Shown here: one piece after another, positions 35,201 to 45,344 of the stretch | Layout: each line of letters starts with the position of its first letter | Numbering within the stretch: position 1 is the first letter of the stretch | DNA from: Thunnus maccoyii | Taxonomy: Eukaryota > Chordata > Actinopteri > Scombriformes > Scombridae | Direction: 5' to 3' | DNA length: 64,000 bases | Assembly (NCBI RefSeq): GCF_910596095.1 | Contig: NC_056539.1 | Location: 6,770,501 to 6,834,500, forward strand | Made by a program: the position numbers and the translations under genes | Notes under the pieces: model-generated | Databases searched by the model: none | What the model was told of the DNA's origin: nothing | Seen by the model: the letters and a program-made list of their open reading frames with translations, nothing else

Positions 35201-38128
35201 AATATCAGCAACAAACTCGAGCTGACTTCAGCAGACGGCTTCAGCATTTTTGTCAAAACACATGACAAGGTGCATTTGACATTTTTCAATCTTACACATC
35301 ATATCCTCATCTAGAATTCATGAATTTCCAGCCTGCAGGTCACATAAAGAAAGTAATTGTGTTCATTTTAGGTTCTCAGTTTGAATGACACAGACTACTT
35401 CTTCGATAGTCTGAGACAAATCACAGACTGGTCCAAGAAAGCCACGCGGGTCAAAGACGGTAAATAAAACATTATCTGATTAGCGTGCAAGTGATACTCT
35501 TGTATTTACCTTTAAAACGTCTTTGTATATATATGTGTGTGTGTGTGTGCTCTGCAGGTGGGACAGTCAGCATATCCTACCTTGTGTTCTTCATGCGGAA
35601 GTTGTGGTTCAATGTGATCCCTGGCAGAGACACAGAGGCTGATATTATCTTCCATTTCCCTCAGGTACATTTGAATGATGTCGCTCAGCCACCGTCTCAT
35701 TTTCCAGGCTGATAAGTTTTTTCCGCATGATATGAAAGCCAAATCTTTCCATGAACATAATCCTACCTATAGATGAGATAGCATCAGTACTACTCATTAT
35801 GATCAGTGAGAATGTAACAAATTAAAAAGTTGGACATTGAATTCTACAAACAGGCTGTAACCAGTTTTTTGTCTCTTAAATGAAAACTGGTTTTAAAGGT
35901 CAAACTTGAGCCCAAATCTGTTGACAATTCTCAAAATAACACACTTTATAGACTATCTTTCTGTCTTCCAGGAGCTACCTAAGTACCTGAGGGGCTATCA
36001 TGTTTGCACCAGAGAGGAAATGGTCAACATTGCGGCTCTGCTCTTCAGGATGAAGGCTAGCAATGACAAGAACCAGATTGTCATGATTCCCAAAATGCTA
36101 AAGGAGCTGGTGCCTGCAGACCAAGTGAAGGCCATGTCTGAGAATGAGTGGAAGAAGGTATGAGGGCCTTCCTTTTCATTCGTGTCATTTAAAGATTTCC
36201 TTTATCTACACCTTAAATGATATGGCTTTGTCTATATTATTCTTATTGTCAACAAATCTCATGAAAAGACCAAAACAAGTAAAACTTCAGTCCGTCTGTC
36301 AATACTTTCCAAACTCCCTTCCCTGTCTGTGACATTCAGCCCATTAGTTCCCACTGAAGATATAAATGTTTACAGTGCTTTGTGCTAAATGCTAAAGTCA
36401 TCATGCTAAAATGCTCACAATGCAGATATTTAGTAGGTAATGTTGACCATGTTGACCATCTTAGTTTAGCATGTTAGCATGCTAGGATTTGCAAACCCAA
36501 AGTACAGCTGAGACTAATGTAAATAGTTTTGGTATTTGACCATAAAGTCATTAGTCATCATAAATCATCATGATGAGAACATGAATGCTTGTACAAAATT
36601 TCATGGCATTCCTTCAAGTAGTTGCTGTGATATTTTAGTCTGGACCAAAGTAGTGGACCAACTGACTGACTGACATTGCTATTTCTAGATCTATGCTACT
36701 AATGCATCCAAAAACACGTCACAAATACATAGTTTCACTTTTAAAAAAGGCAAAATTTTCCTAAAACAGCCGGGCGCTGTAGTTTTTAAGCACACATTAC
36801 TCAAACAGGAGTAAACAGTTTATATGATGGGGACTATACACTACAAGTGGTGTGTAAGTGAATACAACGGCAAGATGTCATTTGTAGGATTGAGTCACAG
36901 TCTACAGTGCCCATGTTCTTGATGATGATTGAACATGTCACCCAGTGCAACATTGTGGCTCGTTAATATGATTTATAATAGTTTTTGAACAACAATGGAG
37001 CTCTATGGCACAGAAGAATAATATCAGGCTTTTGATGCACAGATAAACTTGCTAGTAACATCAATCTATCCTTGGTTTGGGTTTTTCATGGGATTTGTTG
37101 ATAATGAAAAAGATAGAATATAACCAGCCTATGAACAATATCACCATTATTGCGTTCCCATGATCCTATCTTAGTGCACTGAGAATATTGCCTGAAGGCT
37201 GTGGGGGTGTAAGAAAATCATTAACCTCATTTAAAACAGTGCGAACACAAGTGTATTGTATCACACTGTGACATATATATTTTTAATTTTTAGAGTATTG
37301 CCGCCTCTTATAACAAACAAGCTGGCATGACTGTTGAAGAAGCTAAGGTGGCTTTTCTGAAGGTGGTTTACCGCTGGCCGACGTTCGGCTGTGCATTCTT
37401 TGAAGTGAAGGTAAGTAGCGTGGTGGATGCAGCACAGACGGTGCTTTATCTTTCTATCTATTGTCCATTTGGTTGGGTGGGTGGTTTATCTATCTGATGC
37501 TTTAGCTCTTTTTCAGTCTGACAACATGGTATCCTAACTGCACAAGCTCAGAAAGCAGATGGTCATGATCACAGTGAAGGAGACAGTTTTCTCATCTTCT
37601 TCTTTCTAATTTTTATTTCAGCAAACATCGGAACCAAGTTTTCCAGACATTGTGCGAATTGCTATCAGCAAGCAAGGACTCACAATCATCCATCCCAAAA
37701 CCAAGGTTAAAAAAAATCAAAAATTGTCGTTAACAATATTTAATTAAACATCCTGGCAAGATTCCTTACCATTAACAATTCTTTTATTCTATAAAGGACG
37801 TGCTGGCAAATCACCCTTTCAACCGCATCGCTAACTGGTGCAGTGGAAGCACCTACTTTCACATGACTATTGGCAATTTAGTGAAGGGGAGTAAATTCCT
37901 GTGTGAAACTTCATTGGTAAGATATGTTTAGTATGTGAATCTGTCATGAGACACATGAGCTTTGAAGTGATTAAGTGGCAGTAAGTGTGCCCTGTTCATT
38001 TCCTTTTCTTTACCTCTGTCTTTTCTTAACAGGGTTACAAAATGGATGATCTTTTAACCTCCTATGTCAACATGTACCTCAGAGAGAGGAGGGCAGTGCA
38101 AACCAGGAACCAGCGCTTCAACATGTGA
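17205..38128 (+). CDS. MYO7B: Unconventional myosin VIIB heavy chain, 47 coding exons
   Basis: Actin motor of microvillar/stereociliary protrusions; MYO7B carries the intermicrovillar adhesion complex. Exons: 17205-17222, 17334-17435, 17527-17679, 18207-18391, 18807-18928, 19046-19188, 19271-19384, 19940-20093, 20204-20280, 20362-20481, 21704-21843, 21965-22175, 22260-22395, 22478-22647, 22750-22890, 23004-23162, 23261-23353, 23468-23562, 23647-23731, 24176-24394, 24668-24877, 24967-25179, 25276-25440, 25542-25841, 25928-26088, 26175-26301, 27259-27378, 27589-27762, 28424-28651, 28741-28908, 29041-29158, 31821-31947, 32042-32208, 32312-32493, 32588-32700, 32807-32961, 33133-33286, 34092-34247, 34955-35060, 35156-35269, 35372-35459, 35558-35664, 35972-36157, 37294-37410, 37622-37705, 37797-37916, 38033-38128. 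Total 2230 codons, frame closed (human MYO7B about 2116, MYO7A about 2215). Order: motor, five IQ, short charged helix, MyTH4-FERM, SH3, MyTH4-FERM. MYO7B over MYO7A rests on the SAP130/GPR17 neighbours and a FGFLP...GGQEGQA tail motif. The start (MLHLSKGDFVW) matches the MYO7A start pattern. Confidence 0.92.
19455..19864 (+). mobile_element. tRNA-like SINE with perfect target-site duplication, MYO7B intron 7
   Basis: Starts GGCGGTACGGTGGTGCAGTAG and carries pol III A-box-like (TAGTTAGCACTG) and B-box (GGTTCGAACCC) sequences, a central body (GAAGTTTGCATGTTCTC; GGCTTCCTCCCACAGACC) and a (GGAT)n tail, as in a widespread teleost SINE. A 12-base direct repeat, ACATTTTAAAGA, flanks it at 19443-19454 and 19865-19876. 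The B-box region is doubled: two GGGTTCGAACCC copies about 30 bases apart. Confidence 0.85.
20762..21035. mobile_element. hAT-like MITE, MYO7B intron 10
   Basis: Left end TAGTGGTTCCCAGCC and inverted right end CAGTAGTTCCAAAACC. The flanking 8-mers GTCTAAGC and GTCAAAGC agree at 7 of 8 positions, which fits a hAT 8-bp target duplication. No coding capacity. Confidence 0.65.
21150..21310. repeat. 'AGCATGTTAGCATGCT' family dispersed repeat
   Basis: Dense TTAACATGCTAA and ACATGTTAGCAT words typical of a repeat very common in percomorph introns. Other copies in this window are near 36350-36680 (opposite strand), 46068-46590 and 53490-54020. Confidence 0.6.
21418..21600. repeat. 'CCTTTATTTAACCAGGTAAAT' dispersed repeat fragment
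   Basis: Starts with the TTTATTTAACCAGG phrase frequent in fish repeats, followed by an AC-rich stretch. Classification uncertain. Confidence 0.4.
23468..24877 (+). other. MYO7B: Neck (IQ motifs) and short charged helix of MYO7B
   Basis: Five IQ-type calmodulin/light-chain sites are visible over four exons (cores [61 protein letters not shown]). They are followed by an Arg/Lys/Glu-rich stretch (residues about 884-920) that could be a short single alpha-helix, clearly shorter than in MYO7A. The segment ends with the [15 protein letters not shown] motif. Confidence 0.85.
23745..24010. repeat. Partial copy of the 'TTTTTCTTATTGTCAACAA' MITE family, MYO7B intron 19
   Basis: Shares TTTTTCTTATTGTCA, TTGATCCTACTAACAAGTATT and a central CAAAAAACAATTAAAAA with the complete element at 44786-45344. 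The right terminal repeat is missing. Confidence 0.5.
25578..25811 (+). repeat. MYO7B: 117-base in-frame tandem duplication in MYO7B exon 24
   Basis: Two 39-residue units, residues 1088-1126 and 1127-1165, each starting TVPE and containing RKGS(I/T)[12 protein letters not shown]. The 17-residue core is identical except one residue. It lies in the loop inserted in the first MyTH4 domain and supplies four basic-then-Ser sites (RKGS, RKAS twice each). Confidence 0.9.
28069..28375. repeat. 'AGAGCTGCAAC' family MITE-like repeat, MYO7B intron 28
   Basis: AGCTGCAAC and TTAATTGGTTATTCGATG at the left, AATTAATCAATAATTAAAATAA at the right, typical of a very abundant teleost repeat. It ends about 48 bases before the exon at 28424. 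Other copies: 31382-31692, 33490-33820 and 61062-61212. Confidence 0.65.
30045..30240. repeat. Dispersed repeat, 'gtGATGGAAGTATTCAGA' type
   Basis: Diverged copy, opposite in orientation, of the repeat at 3021-3602. Confidence 0.45.
30254..30568. mobile_element. hAT-like MITE, MYO7B intron 31
   Basis: Left end CAGTGGTTTCCAACC and inverted right end CAGTTGTTCCCAAACCC. Flanking 8-mers GATTAGTC and GTTTAATC agree at 6 of 8 positions. Same family as 20762-21035. Confidence 0.65.
31382..31692. repeat. 'AGAGCTGCAAC' family repeat, diverged, MYO7B intron 31
   Basis: Contains CTTCTCAAATGTGAGGATTT, TTGAATATCTTTGAACAG and TCAATTAATCAAGAAATTGA in the family order. The rest of this 2.6-kb intron (29159-31820) shows no coding signal. 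Confidence 0.55.
32312..32493 (+). other. MYO7B: SH3 domain exon of MYO7B
   Basis: Residues about 1639-1699: [11 protein letters not shown], a WIKG tryptophan and a TGAVPTEAI end, matching the SH3 fold that lies between the two MyTH4-FERM halves of class VII myosins. Confidence 0.85.
32962..33132 (+). other. MYO7B: U12-type AT-AC intron in MYO7B
   Basis: The intron starts ATATCCTAT (U12 donor consensus ATATCCTT) and ends AC. The U12 branch site TTCCTTGAC is at 33114-33122, its branch A 11 bases before the 3' splice site. Splicing here joins ACT G to CG ATC CTG, giving ...[12 protein letters not shown], in agreement with class VII myosins. No GT-AG alternative keeps the frame. Confidence 0.93.
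33490..33820. repeat. 'AGAGCTGCAAC' family repeat, MYO7B intron 37
   Basis: AAGCTGCAACTCTTACTC at the left, AATTCTCTGGTTCCAGCTTC in the body and TTGATAATGAAAATACTG at the right; the most complete copy in the window. Confidence 0.65.
36228..37124. mobile_element. MITE with a nested repeat, MYO7B intron 43
   Basis: The ends are inverted: TATTCTTATTGTCAACAAAT at the left and ATTTGTTGATAATGAAAAAG at the right, the terminal repeat of the 44786-45344 element. An 'AGCATGTTAGCATGCT' repeat (36350-36680) lies inside, which fits later insertion into the MITE. Confidence 0.6.
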
Positions 38129-38500
38129 GCCTCACAGTCAAGTAGCATGAGTGTGACGCAACTTGTGCCCTCTGCAGCTGCAGATTCAAACTTGTAGTTT
38201 ATACAAACACACATAGAAGCAGAGTGGCAGTAGTTCCTTGTTTTTGAAAGTGCAATCAATTTTACTTGTGCTCTGAGGAAAAAAAAATACATTGATTTAT
38301 TGCTTGAAACACAGTTGTAGATTTCTCATATTTTGTTAAGTTATGGTTTTTTGACATTTATACAAGGGTCTCAATCTGAAGTGAAGGGAAGGTTATATTG
38401 TGCACACATTTCATCATTTTATCAATGAAGAGAAATTAGTTTCAATACTAGTGACAAATGCATGTTTCATGATGCATAAATAAAAACAATGTGTATAACC
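38129..38500 (+). other. MYO7B: 3' untranslated region of MYO7B
   Basis: From the TGA stop at 38126-38128 to shortly after a canonical AATAAA at 38479-38484, followed by a GT-rich stretch (GTGTTCACAAGTGTGTC), a good poly(A)-site arrangement. Confidence 0.65.
38479..38484 (+). terminator. MYO7B: Poly(A) signal of MYO7B
   Basis: AATAAA 350 bases after the stop codon with GT-rich DNA 20-45 bases downstream. Confidence 0.65.
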
Positions 38501-40800
38501 ACATGGTGTTCACAAGTGTGTCTCCTGTCCGCACACAAACAACGCCCAAATTGAATTAATGTAAAACTATTTTTAGAAATAGCTACAACCTAATTTGAGT
38601 AAATGTCCCTATTCTACATACAGTATACATTTCAACTTCAAGTTAATTTATTGAATATTGCACTTAGAACACTTACGCTTTCTGTGCATATAAATGCACA
38701 GAAATGAAATTTTGTTGCATTTATTTACAGATAGTTGAATCTGTGTGAAGGGATCACCCGACACACTCTGGATTCAGTTACATTTGTGTGTTTGGTCGAC
38801 TTTTTTCACATATTCTGATCCAAAAATTCATGATGCACTTACAGATGTTTGTAGAAAAACTTGAACGTCTGGCCTTCAAGAAATTTGTGGAATTTTCATG
38901 TTGAAAAGCTTTTTTCTCTCCAAAACATATTTCATTATCATCTAGTCAACAAAATTCACAAATATACATTTATATGCACAGGAAGTACTTGTTATTAGAT
39001 CGGTGAACTTTAAGTTGGAAACATATATGTAAAATACTGGCATTTATTGAAGTTTGGCGGTAGTTTGTTATGAATTGGAAATGTATTCACAAATTGTCAC
39101 ACACATTTGTAAATCTTGTTTTTATTTGAGGAACATGAAACATGCATCAGTTGCTAGTATTGTAACTAATTCCTCTCCATATTAATCTCCCTGCATGAAA
39201 ACCATTAAAGTTGCCCTGTGGAGTTTTAATGTAAACAAACAAAAGTTATGTTTGCATTCAGAGTTTCTCACCAAAACCCACTGTGTATCCTTAAGGCCCT
39301 AAAAATGCATTTAATGCATATCTGTCCTCATAAAACATATAAAAAAAAATATTTTAAATTGTGCCATGTTTGCTAGCTTGCAGTGTTCTTCCTCCTTGCC
39401 TTTGCTTCTGTGCGCATTACCGCAACCAACTGTCAATAACTGGAATAGCTCAAAACAGATGGCAGAATGTGAATTGTGTGCCTGTGTGTTTACATGTGTA
39501 GGAACATATGTATATACAATACAAACAAAGGTGGCCCACCCGTAAAGACAACGTTGCTCCATAGCGCTACTAGTGGTCAAAAACTCCACATGGTACCTTT
39601 AAACAAGCCTAACTGTAGAATATATCTTGACTGCTTAAAATGATTCTGCTTGTACATGATAAAATATTCAATGAAACATATATTGTTAAGAAATTCTTTT
39701 TTTCTGCTAAAATTGCAAAATAAATCATTTTCCCAGTATAAGCCTGTTGGTGTGTGTAACTGTGCAAAATGAGAGCATTTTATTTTCAATCAAAAACTCT
39801 TTCAGTAGCAGGGAAAAACACTTTTTTGAGAGAAGTAAGAAGAATGATATATTTATGATACTAAGCAGTTACACAAAGCAATGTTTTTGCTTCAGGGTTA
39901 CGAGACACACAACAGACAGACTGGAGAAGCCGAACAAAAGCGGGACCGTCCCAATTAGCAGTTGGCAGTAGATTAACAGGGTAGTAATGTCAAAGCTTCT
40001 CCACAGCTCCGCACAGATAGTGGCCTCATTCAAGTCTACAGAATACCATTTGCATATCGATGATACAGAGAGGAGAAAGGGCCAATGTGTCTGACGCACA
40101 GCTGTGATCTCCATGTATGAATGAAATATTATCCCTTCTCAACCAGTGTGTCTTTTCTCCACATCTGTCCGATGGCTATGTGACTGATTATTTTGGGCAT
40201 TCCAATTCAGGATGCCCCCAGGAGGCAAAAGACCAACAAGGGCCTCTGTTTCCTCCAAGCGTCCCCCCTCCCTGCTCTTGTTTTTCACTTGCTCTCCTAT
40301 AGAGCTTGGGGCCCTCTTTAGAACTTAACAGACTATCTATAAAAGAAACATGTCTGAGACTTTAGTCATAAACTTCTAAATTAACAACAGTCCATCTTCT
40401 ATCTATCAGTGGGAGGGTGGGAGTTCATGGTATAGGCACTTGGTGCACCACTAGGTCTCGTTTCCATGGAGTCATACCCAACGACTCATTGCGACTTAGG
40501 CATGCCATTCTTCTCCCCGCTGCTAAAATGTGCTGCTTATTCTGAGTCAAGCTATTGTGGAGTGCACAAGTGGCTCTCTGAGGAGAGGGGATGGAAAAAG
40601 AAAGGGTGGGGTCAAGGTTCAAACGAAAGGCTCCCATCGGGACTCCTTTTCTGTTATCAAATTTGTTGAGACACAAAAAGAGCTACAGTCTCATTCCCAA
40701 GAACATCTTGAGGGAGAGAAAGGAGGGTTATAGGACAGCATTCTTTGTGTTGGGGCTCCAGTTCTTCCACGGCTCGACAGTTGAACTCCCAGTCTTCACT
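38501..40800. other. Intergenic DNA between MYO7B and GPR17
   Basis: No gene, RNA or complete repeat recognised. AT-rich to about 39600; a slightly more GC-rich part after 40000 may include GPR17 regulatory DNA. A TATAAAAG-like box lies at about 40338. Confidence 0.5.
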
Positions 40801-40938
40801 TTGCTCCACGAGCAACTGCTGTGCTACTCTCTGCTCCTACGCTGACTGTCGTCCACGCTGTGTCAACAGCTGAATTGTTTCTTAAGCAGCCAAACTTTTC
40901 CTCAAGTTGTGCACTCTCTGCAGACATCACAAGCTCTG
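40801..40938 (+). promoter_or_regulatory. GPR17: Likely 5' untranslated exon of GPR17
   Basis: A strong donor, CTCTG|GTAAGT, at 40939 would join the acceptor TCCTCAG ending at 43401, nine bases before the GPR17 start codon. The start of the exon is not defined. Mammalian GPR17 also has upstream untranslated exons (recalled). Confidence 0.4.
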
Positions 40939-43400
40939 GTAAGTCTTTGTTTGTTTGTTTTTATCTCAGAGTTTTATAAAGCAATAGATATGTACTTAAT
41001 CATTTTTAAAATTAACTTTATTAAAGCTCTGGTTCCATATGAGTGATTCCTTCTACTGTTTTCAATGGATTACACTGAGTTTAATGGCACAGAATTGAAC
41101 AAATGGTTGCAGTAGAACAATATATCTTTGATAGAAATTTACTGCACAATACCGATTTCTTACTTATTTAATACTTATTTTTCCATTAAATAATTTTGGA
41201 TGAATGTCAGATGAACTCATATTTTATCCAATTACTAAATCTACACAGGCTTTTACTGTGACAAGTTTTAACATTGCAGGATTGCCCACATCCCACCTGT
41301 CACAGTTTGAACAGTTTGGACTAGTCTCTGACAGGACCAAAGCCAGGATGCTCAGTATCGTTTTTGTCAGTGCTGGCACTCTTCACATGGGAACGCCTGC
41401 ACAGATCTGTTTACCAAGATCATTGTGACCAAGGCATATTTTAGGATTGTCTCTATTTAGGATTATCCCTCTGGGATCCGTATTTATTGAAGCTTTTCCA
41501 TTCATCTGTGCAGCTCCTGGTTTGTTATCCCTTCAGGCACTGCGACCTTTTCTTTGTGCCCCTGAATGCTGGGAGTCTGAGCTGTGGCTGAGAAATGTCC
41601 TTCGTTGCAAGTCTCACAGCTCCAGTACACACACACACACACACTGAAAAGAGCCAAGCTGCTACATCTGGCTGGCTCCTTATGGACCAAAAGTCTGGGC
41701 ATCGTGCTGCTGGAGCGGAGATTTAGCTCAGTCCAATAAAGAGAGACAATCCCTTTTTCCCGCTTTGTAAAGCAGTTTGCAATGGTGCAGCATTAATTAA
41801 TCCCATTTTACTGTTTGTTGAGCTTGGTATATCTGATAACCTCCCCTAACACTCCCTTGAGCATCTGTGAGATGACAAGTTCATCCCTGCACATGCTTCA
41901 ATATTGTTCTTGGATCCTCCACAAATACCAAAGTTAACATTAAGGAGAGGCCATATCTGCAATTAATTCATTTCAGACTGATGTTCACGCCCCGGTAATG
42001 TTTGTATAGATGTTATACTAAAGCAGAAAAAGAGTAGATAAAAACAGAATGAGAGGAGTGGACCGTGGAAGCTTGCCAGAGTTGCTGGAGGGACACAGGA
42101 GTGGGTGGTTATTTTTTAGGTGTGTCTAAATAGTTCTCATACTTTTTTCATACTTAAACTTTAAACTACAACCTGTTTCTGAGGAAGTGATACCCTCAAA
42201 ATATAATCAGAAATTTGCATTTAAAAATAGAATTTTTTTGAAAGTCTTTTTACCTGGGCATGACCACAGCTATTTTTTATGTCTCATGTATGTACCTGTA
42301 ACCAGCCTTTAAAGGAAATTGTTCAACAGTTTGAGAAATTTTGTTATTAGCTTCCTTTTCAAGATGTAGAGGATTGATACTGCTACTAGCCAGCAGCCGG
42401 TTAGCTTAGCTTAGCACAACAACTGGATATGGAGAAATCCACATATTTTGACACCTTAACCTCCTATAACAGTTTATTATTTTTATACTTAAGTTTTTTA
42501 AAAGAGTTACTAGACATAACATGTTAAGCTTTAGAGGTGCTGGTAGGCAAGTTTGTTACATTTGGACAGAGCCAGGCTAGCTGTTTCACCCATAGACTGT
42601 ATATAAAGATTTGCATACAAGATATTTATATGCAGTCTATGGTTTCACCCTGCTTCCAGTCTTTAGGCTAAGCTAACTCTGCTGGTTTCATAATGAACAA
42701 AAAGTGGTCTCAATCTTTTATCTAACTCCTAAGAAAGCAAAACAGCGTATTTCCTCAAAATGTCAAACTAGTCCTTTAAAACCTCAGCACTCCACAGTTG
42801 AATAGCTAATGTTCCAGTCTAGTACCTCTGCCTGTATGCTCCTGAGAGTTCGCCAATAAGTCTAGATGAAAGAGTTCTTGCCGAAAAATCAGACTGTGAG
42901 GCCAGATAAGCTGTTTAGACGTTAGAGTGAATATCTAATGGCTGACTCTGACTTCCTGGACTTGGAGGAAGCTTAATACTTGAAGTAGTCAGAATGAAGT
43001 AATTATCCAAACCTGAGGGCATGTGTGTATTAGCCGGGGACACTGACATCTATTGTTACCTTGTGAGACTGGCACAGTGACAAACACTCTCCCTGCCTAT
43101 TGTCAGTGTGTGTAAAGTCATGTGAACAGGGGTTGGCTTGGTATGGTTTCCTGTCACTGGGGTGGTTTGCTGTCTGAATACTAACAATGAGCTATTTTAG
43201 AAATCAAAAGCACTTGTTTAGAAAAGTCATGACTCAAATGCATATTACAGATCAGACCTGAAATTTCTTTCTATCTGTCCTGAAAACTTAAACATGTTTA
43301 TTAAACATAAAAAAAAATCATCTTTGAGAGAAGAAAAGCTTCTAATTATACATGAAAATTTCATTTAAAGCAAATTTTATAACTGGTTTTTATCTCCTCA
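40939..43400 (+). other. GPR17: Presumed intron of GPR17
   Basis: Non-coding, with a short (AC)n tract at 41626-41645 and the MITE described separately at 42308-42780. No other feature recognised. Confidence 0.4.
42308..42780. mobile_element. 'TTTAAAGGAAtaGTTC' family MITE with nested fold-back
   Basis: Inverted ends TTTAAAGGAAATTGTTCAAC and AATGTCAAACTAGTCCTTTA enclose the CAGCAGCCGGTTAGCTTAGC and GGCTAGCTGTTTCACCC phrases of a common percomorph element. A second fold-back, CCATAGACTGTATATAAA paired with TTTATATGCAGTCTATGG (about 42592-42643), sits inside it. Confidence 0.7.
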
Positions 43401-43409
43401 GCCACCAAT

Positions 43410-44429
43410 ATGGAGTCTGCTAAAACAGAGCTGCCCTCCCTGCTGTCCAATCAGTCATTGCAGAGCTGTGTGGCAGTGGAGACGACCACCGAGAACATGC
43501 TCTTCGGATGCTTCTACATCCTGGTTTTCTTTCTGGCGCTGAACGGTAACAGCCTGGCTCTCTGGATCTTCTCTCACCAGCGTGGCGCTTCCTCTCCAGC
43601 TAACGTCTTCTTGATTCATCTGGCTGTGGCAGACTTGTCATACGTGATCATCCTCCCGCTGAGGGCCACATACCACCTCACTGGAGGCCACTGGCCCTTT
43701 GGGGAGGTGCCCTGCAGATTGGCAGGCTTTTTGTTTTATGTCAACATGTATGCCAGCCTGTACTTTCTGGCCTGTGTGGCAGGGGACCGTTACCTGGCTG
43801 TGGTTCATGCTGTGAGGTCGCTGAAGGTTCGCCGTGCTCGTTATGCTCACATCATCAGCTTCTCTCTTTGGGCCCTGGTTACCATCTCCATGGCGCCACT
43901 ACTAGTCACCCACCAGACTGCAGAAGTGGACGGCATGACAGTGTGTTTGCAGCTGTACAGAGAGAAAGCCTCACGCAATGCACTGATCTCACTTGCCGTG
44001 GCCTTCACCCCACCTTTCCTGGCCACCCTGTCCTGTTACCTGCTCATCATTCACAGCCTGCATGGGGGCTCCAGGTTAGAGCCAGCCCTCAAGCTGAGAG
44101 CCCTGCGCACCATTGGTCTGGTCATGCTTATCTATGTAGTGTGTTTCCTGCCTTATCATGTGAGCAGGGCCACCTTCATCCTGGGCTACAACCACCCTGA
44201 CATCTCCTGCCAGACACGCAGAGGCCTGAGCTTGGCTAACCGCCTCACCTCCTCCCTCACATGCCTGAACGGTGCCATGGACCCGCTGATCTACCTGTTT
44301 GGGGCGGAAAAGTTCCGTGGCACACTGATGCGATTGTTTTGCAAAGATAAGGCAGTGGCGTCAGGGGCCACCAGTGCAGAGTTAAAGGGAACACACGAGA
44401 GCTCTGTCAGTGCCAAGTCTGAGTTTTGA
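43410..44429 (+). CDS. GPR17: Uracil nucleotide/cysteinyl leukotriene-like receptor GPR17
   Basis: Rhodopsin-class GPCR of 339 aa in one coding exon, the length of the shorter mammalian GPR17. In mammals it sits at the plasma membrane of oligodendrocyte precursors and delays their maturation; ligand assignment is disputed. Seven membrane segments are visible: the first at about 31-54 with GN at 46-47, LAVADL at 71-76, GDRY at 125-128 in place of (E/D)RY, FLPYH at 246-250, and DPLIY at 291-295 in place of NPxxY, as in the P2Y-like branch. Cys102 and Cys179 can form the usual extracellular disulfide; Asn14 (NQS) is a glycosylation site. The start is the first ATG after the acceptor at 43401, within CCACCAATATGG. 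It lies just downstream of MYO7B as in mammals. The closest alternatives are P2RY or CYSLTR paralogues, but the neighbours favour GPR17. Confidence 0.93.
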   Translation: MESAKTELPSLLSNQSLQSCVAVETTTENMLFGCFYILVFFLALNGNSLALWIFSHQRGASSPANVFLIHLAVADLSYVIILPLRATYHLTGGHWPFGEVPCRLAGFLFYVNMYASLYFLACVAGDRYLAVVHAVRSLKVRRARYAHIISFSLWALVTISMAPLLVTHQTAEVDGMTVCLQLYREKASRNALISLAVAFTPPFLATLSCYLLIIHSLHGGSRLEPALKLRALRTIGLVMLIYVVCFLPYHVSRATFILGYNHPDISCQTRRGLSLANRLTSSLTCLNGAMDPLIYLFGAEKFRGTLMRLFCKDKAVASGATSAELKGTHESSVSAKSEF

Positions 44430-44785
44430 GGAAGAGAATTTTGAACTCAATCTGGAACGCTGTGTGAACTACATATTTTCCCAACACAACCAAAACTGTT
44501 CCTCCTATTGACTGATTGTTATCTTTGTCAAACTGAGGGCTCTCATTAATTGGGCTCATTTCACGATGTGGTCAATGTGCCATAATGCCAATGTTACACT
44601 TAGCCTGACTTTGAGGCCACCCTATGCACTAATCAGTCAACCCTGACAGACTCTGAAATTTCCCCTTTATGATCACTATAAGTGCCTGAGTACAGGAAGG
44701 GTGTAACAACTCTAATTTGCATATAAAGAAAGTGACAGTGCTTTGTAAGGCTCATTTTTGCAGATATTGTGTTACTGGATATGAC
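44430..44785 (+). other. GPR17: 3' flank of GPR17
   Basis: Start of the 3' untranslated region, with no canonical AATAAA before the MITE. The first AATAAA is at 45315-45320, inside the MITE's right terminal repeat. Confidence 0.45.
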
Positions 44786-45344
44786 TAAAGGATATTTTTC
44801 TTACTGTCAACAACTCTCATATGCAGAGCCAAACCAACAATGAACTGATCCTACTTACAAGTATTGTGTGTATATCCAAAGTCTGATATATCATATTTCT
44901 CTGTGCTGTAGCTCCATTGTTGTCCAAAAACTATTAAAAATACATCAGTGAGCCACACCACTGCAATGAGTGACATGTTCCTTTGCCCCGAAGGCAATGG
45001 CTTCTGACTTTTTGCTACATTGTAAATTTCTCAAAGAACTTTAGTTAAAAGTCAAGAGATTGTGATATGTACTGCAACAAGCTAGTGAAGCTCTGTGCAG
45101 TGAAGCATGCACAGGAACAACGTGCTGTAGAAGGAACTACCCTCTGGAGACTGAAAACGTGATCACTGTTATTAGTCCTTGGAGCTGTTTCTAAACAAAC
45201 TATGGTACGATATATCAGGCTTTGTATGTGTAACGGGTGACACACAATACTTGTAAGTAGGATGAGTTATTTGTTAGTTTGGCTCTCCACATGACATTTG
45301 TTGACAATAAGAAAAATAAAGAAAATCGCCAGCAATATCCTTTA
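44786..45344. mobile_element. Complete MITE, 'AAAGGATATTTTTCTTACTG' family
   Basis: Long inverted ends: TAAAGGATATTTTTCTTACT at the left and AATAAAGAAAATCGCCAGCA to CCTTTA at the right. Inner parts pair too, including CTACTTACAAGTATTGTGTG with its complement. No coding capacity. Related copies are at 23745-24010 and 36228-37124. Confidence 0.7.

Larger units (their letters stand above)
32588..38128 (+). other. MYO7B: Second MyTH4-FERM half of the MYO7B tail
   Basis: Exons 35-47. Landmarks: [20 protein letters not shown] and [17 protein letters not shown] (MyTH4), then [40 protein letters not shown] and [16 protein letters not shown] (FERM). The protein ends 20 residues after DDLLTSY with a basic tail unlike the mammalian ends. 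In the family this half binds harmonin (USH1C). Confidence 0.85.

Noticed and set aside
17205-38128. Assignment of the myosin to MYO7A
   Set aside because: Some segments are closer to MYO7A wording, but the neighbours SAP130 and GPR17, the short charged helix and the FGFLP...GGQEGQA motif favour MYO7B. A tree is needed to be certain.
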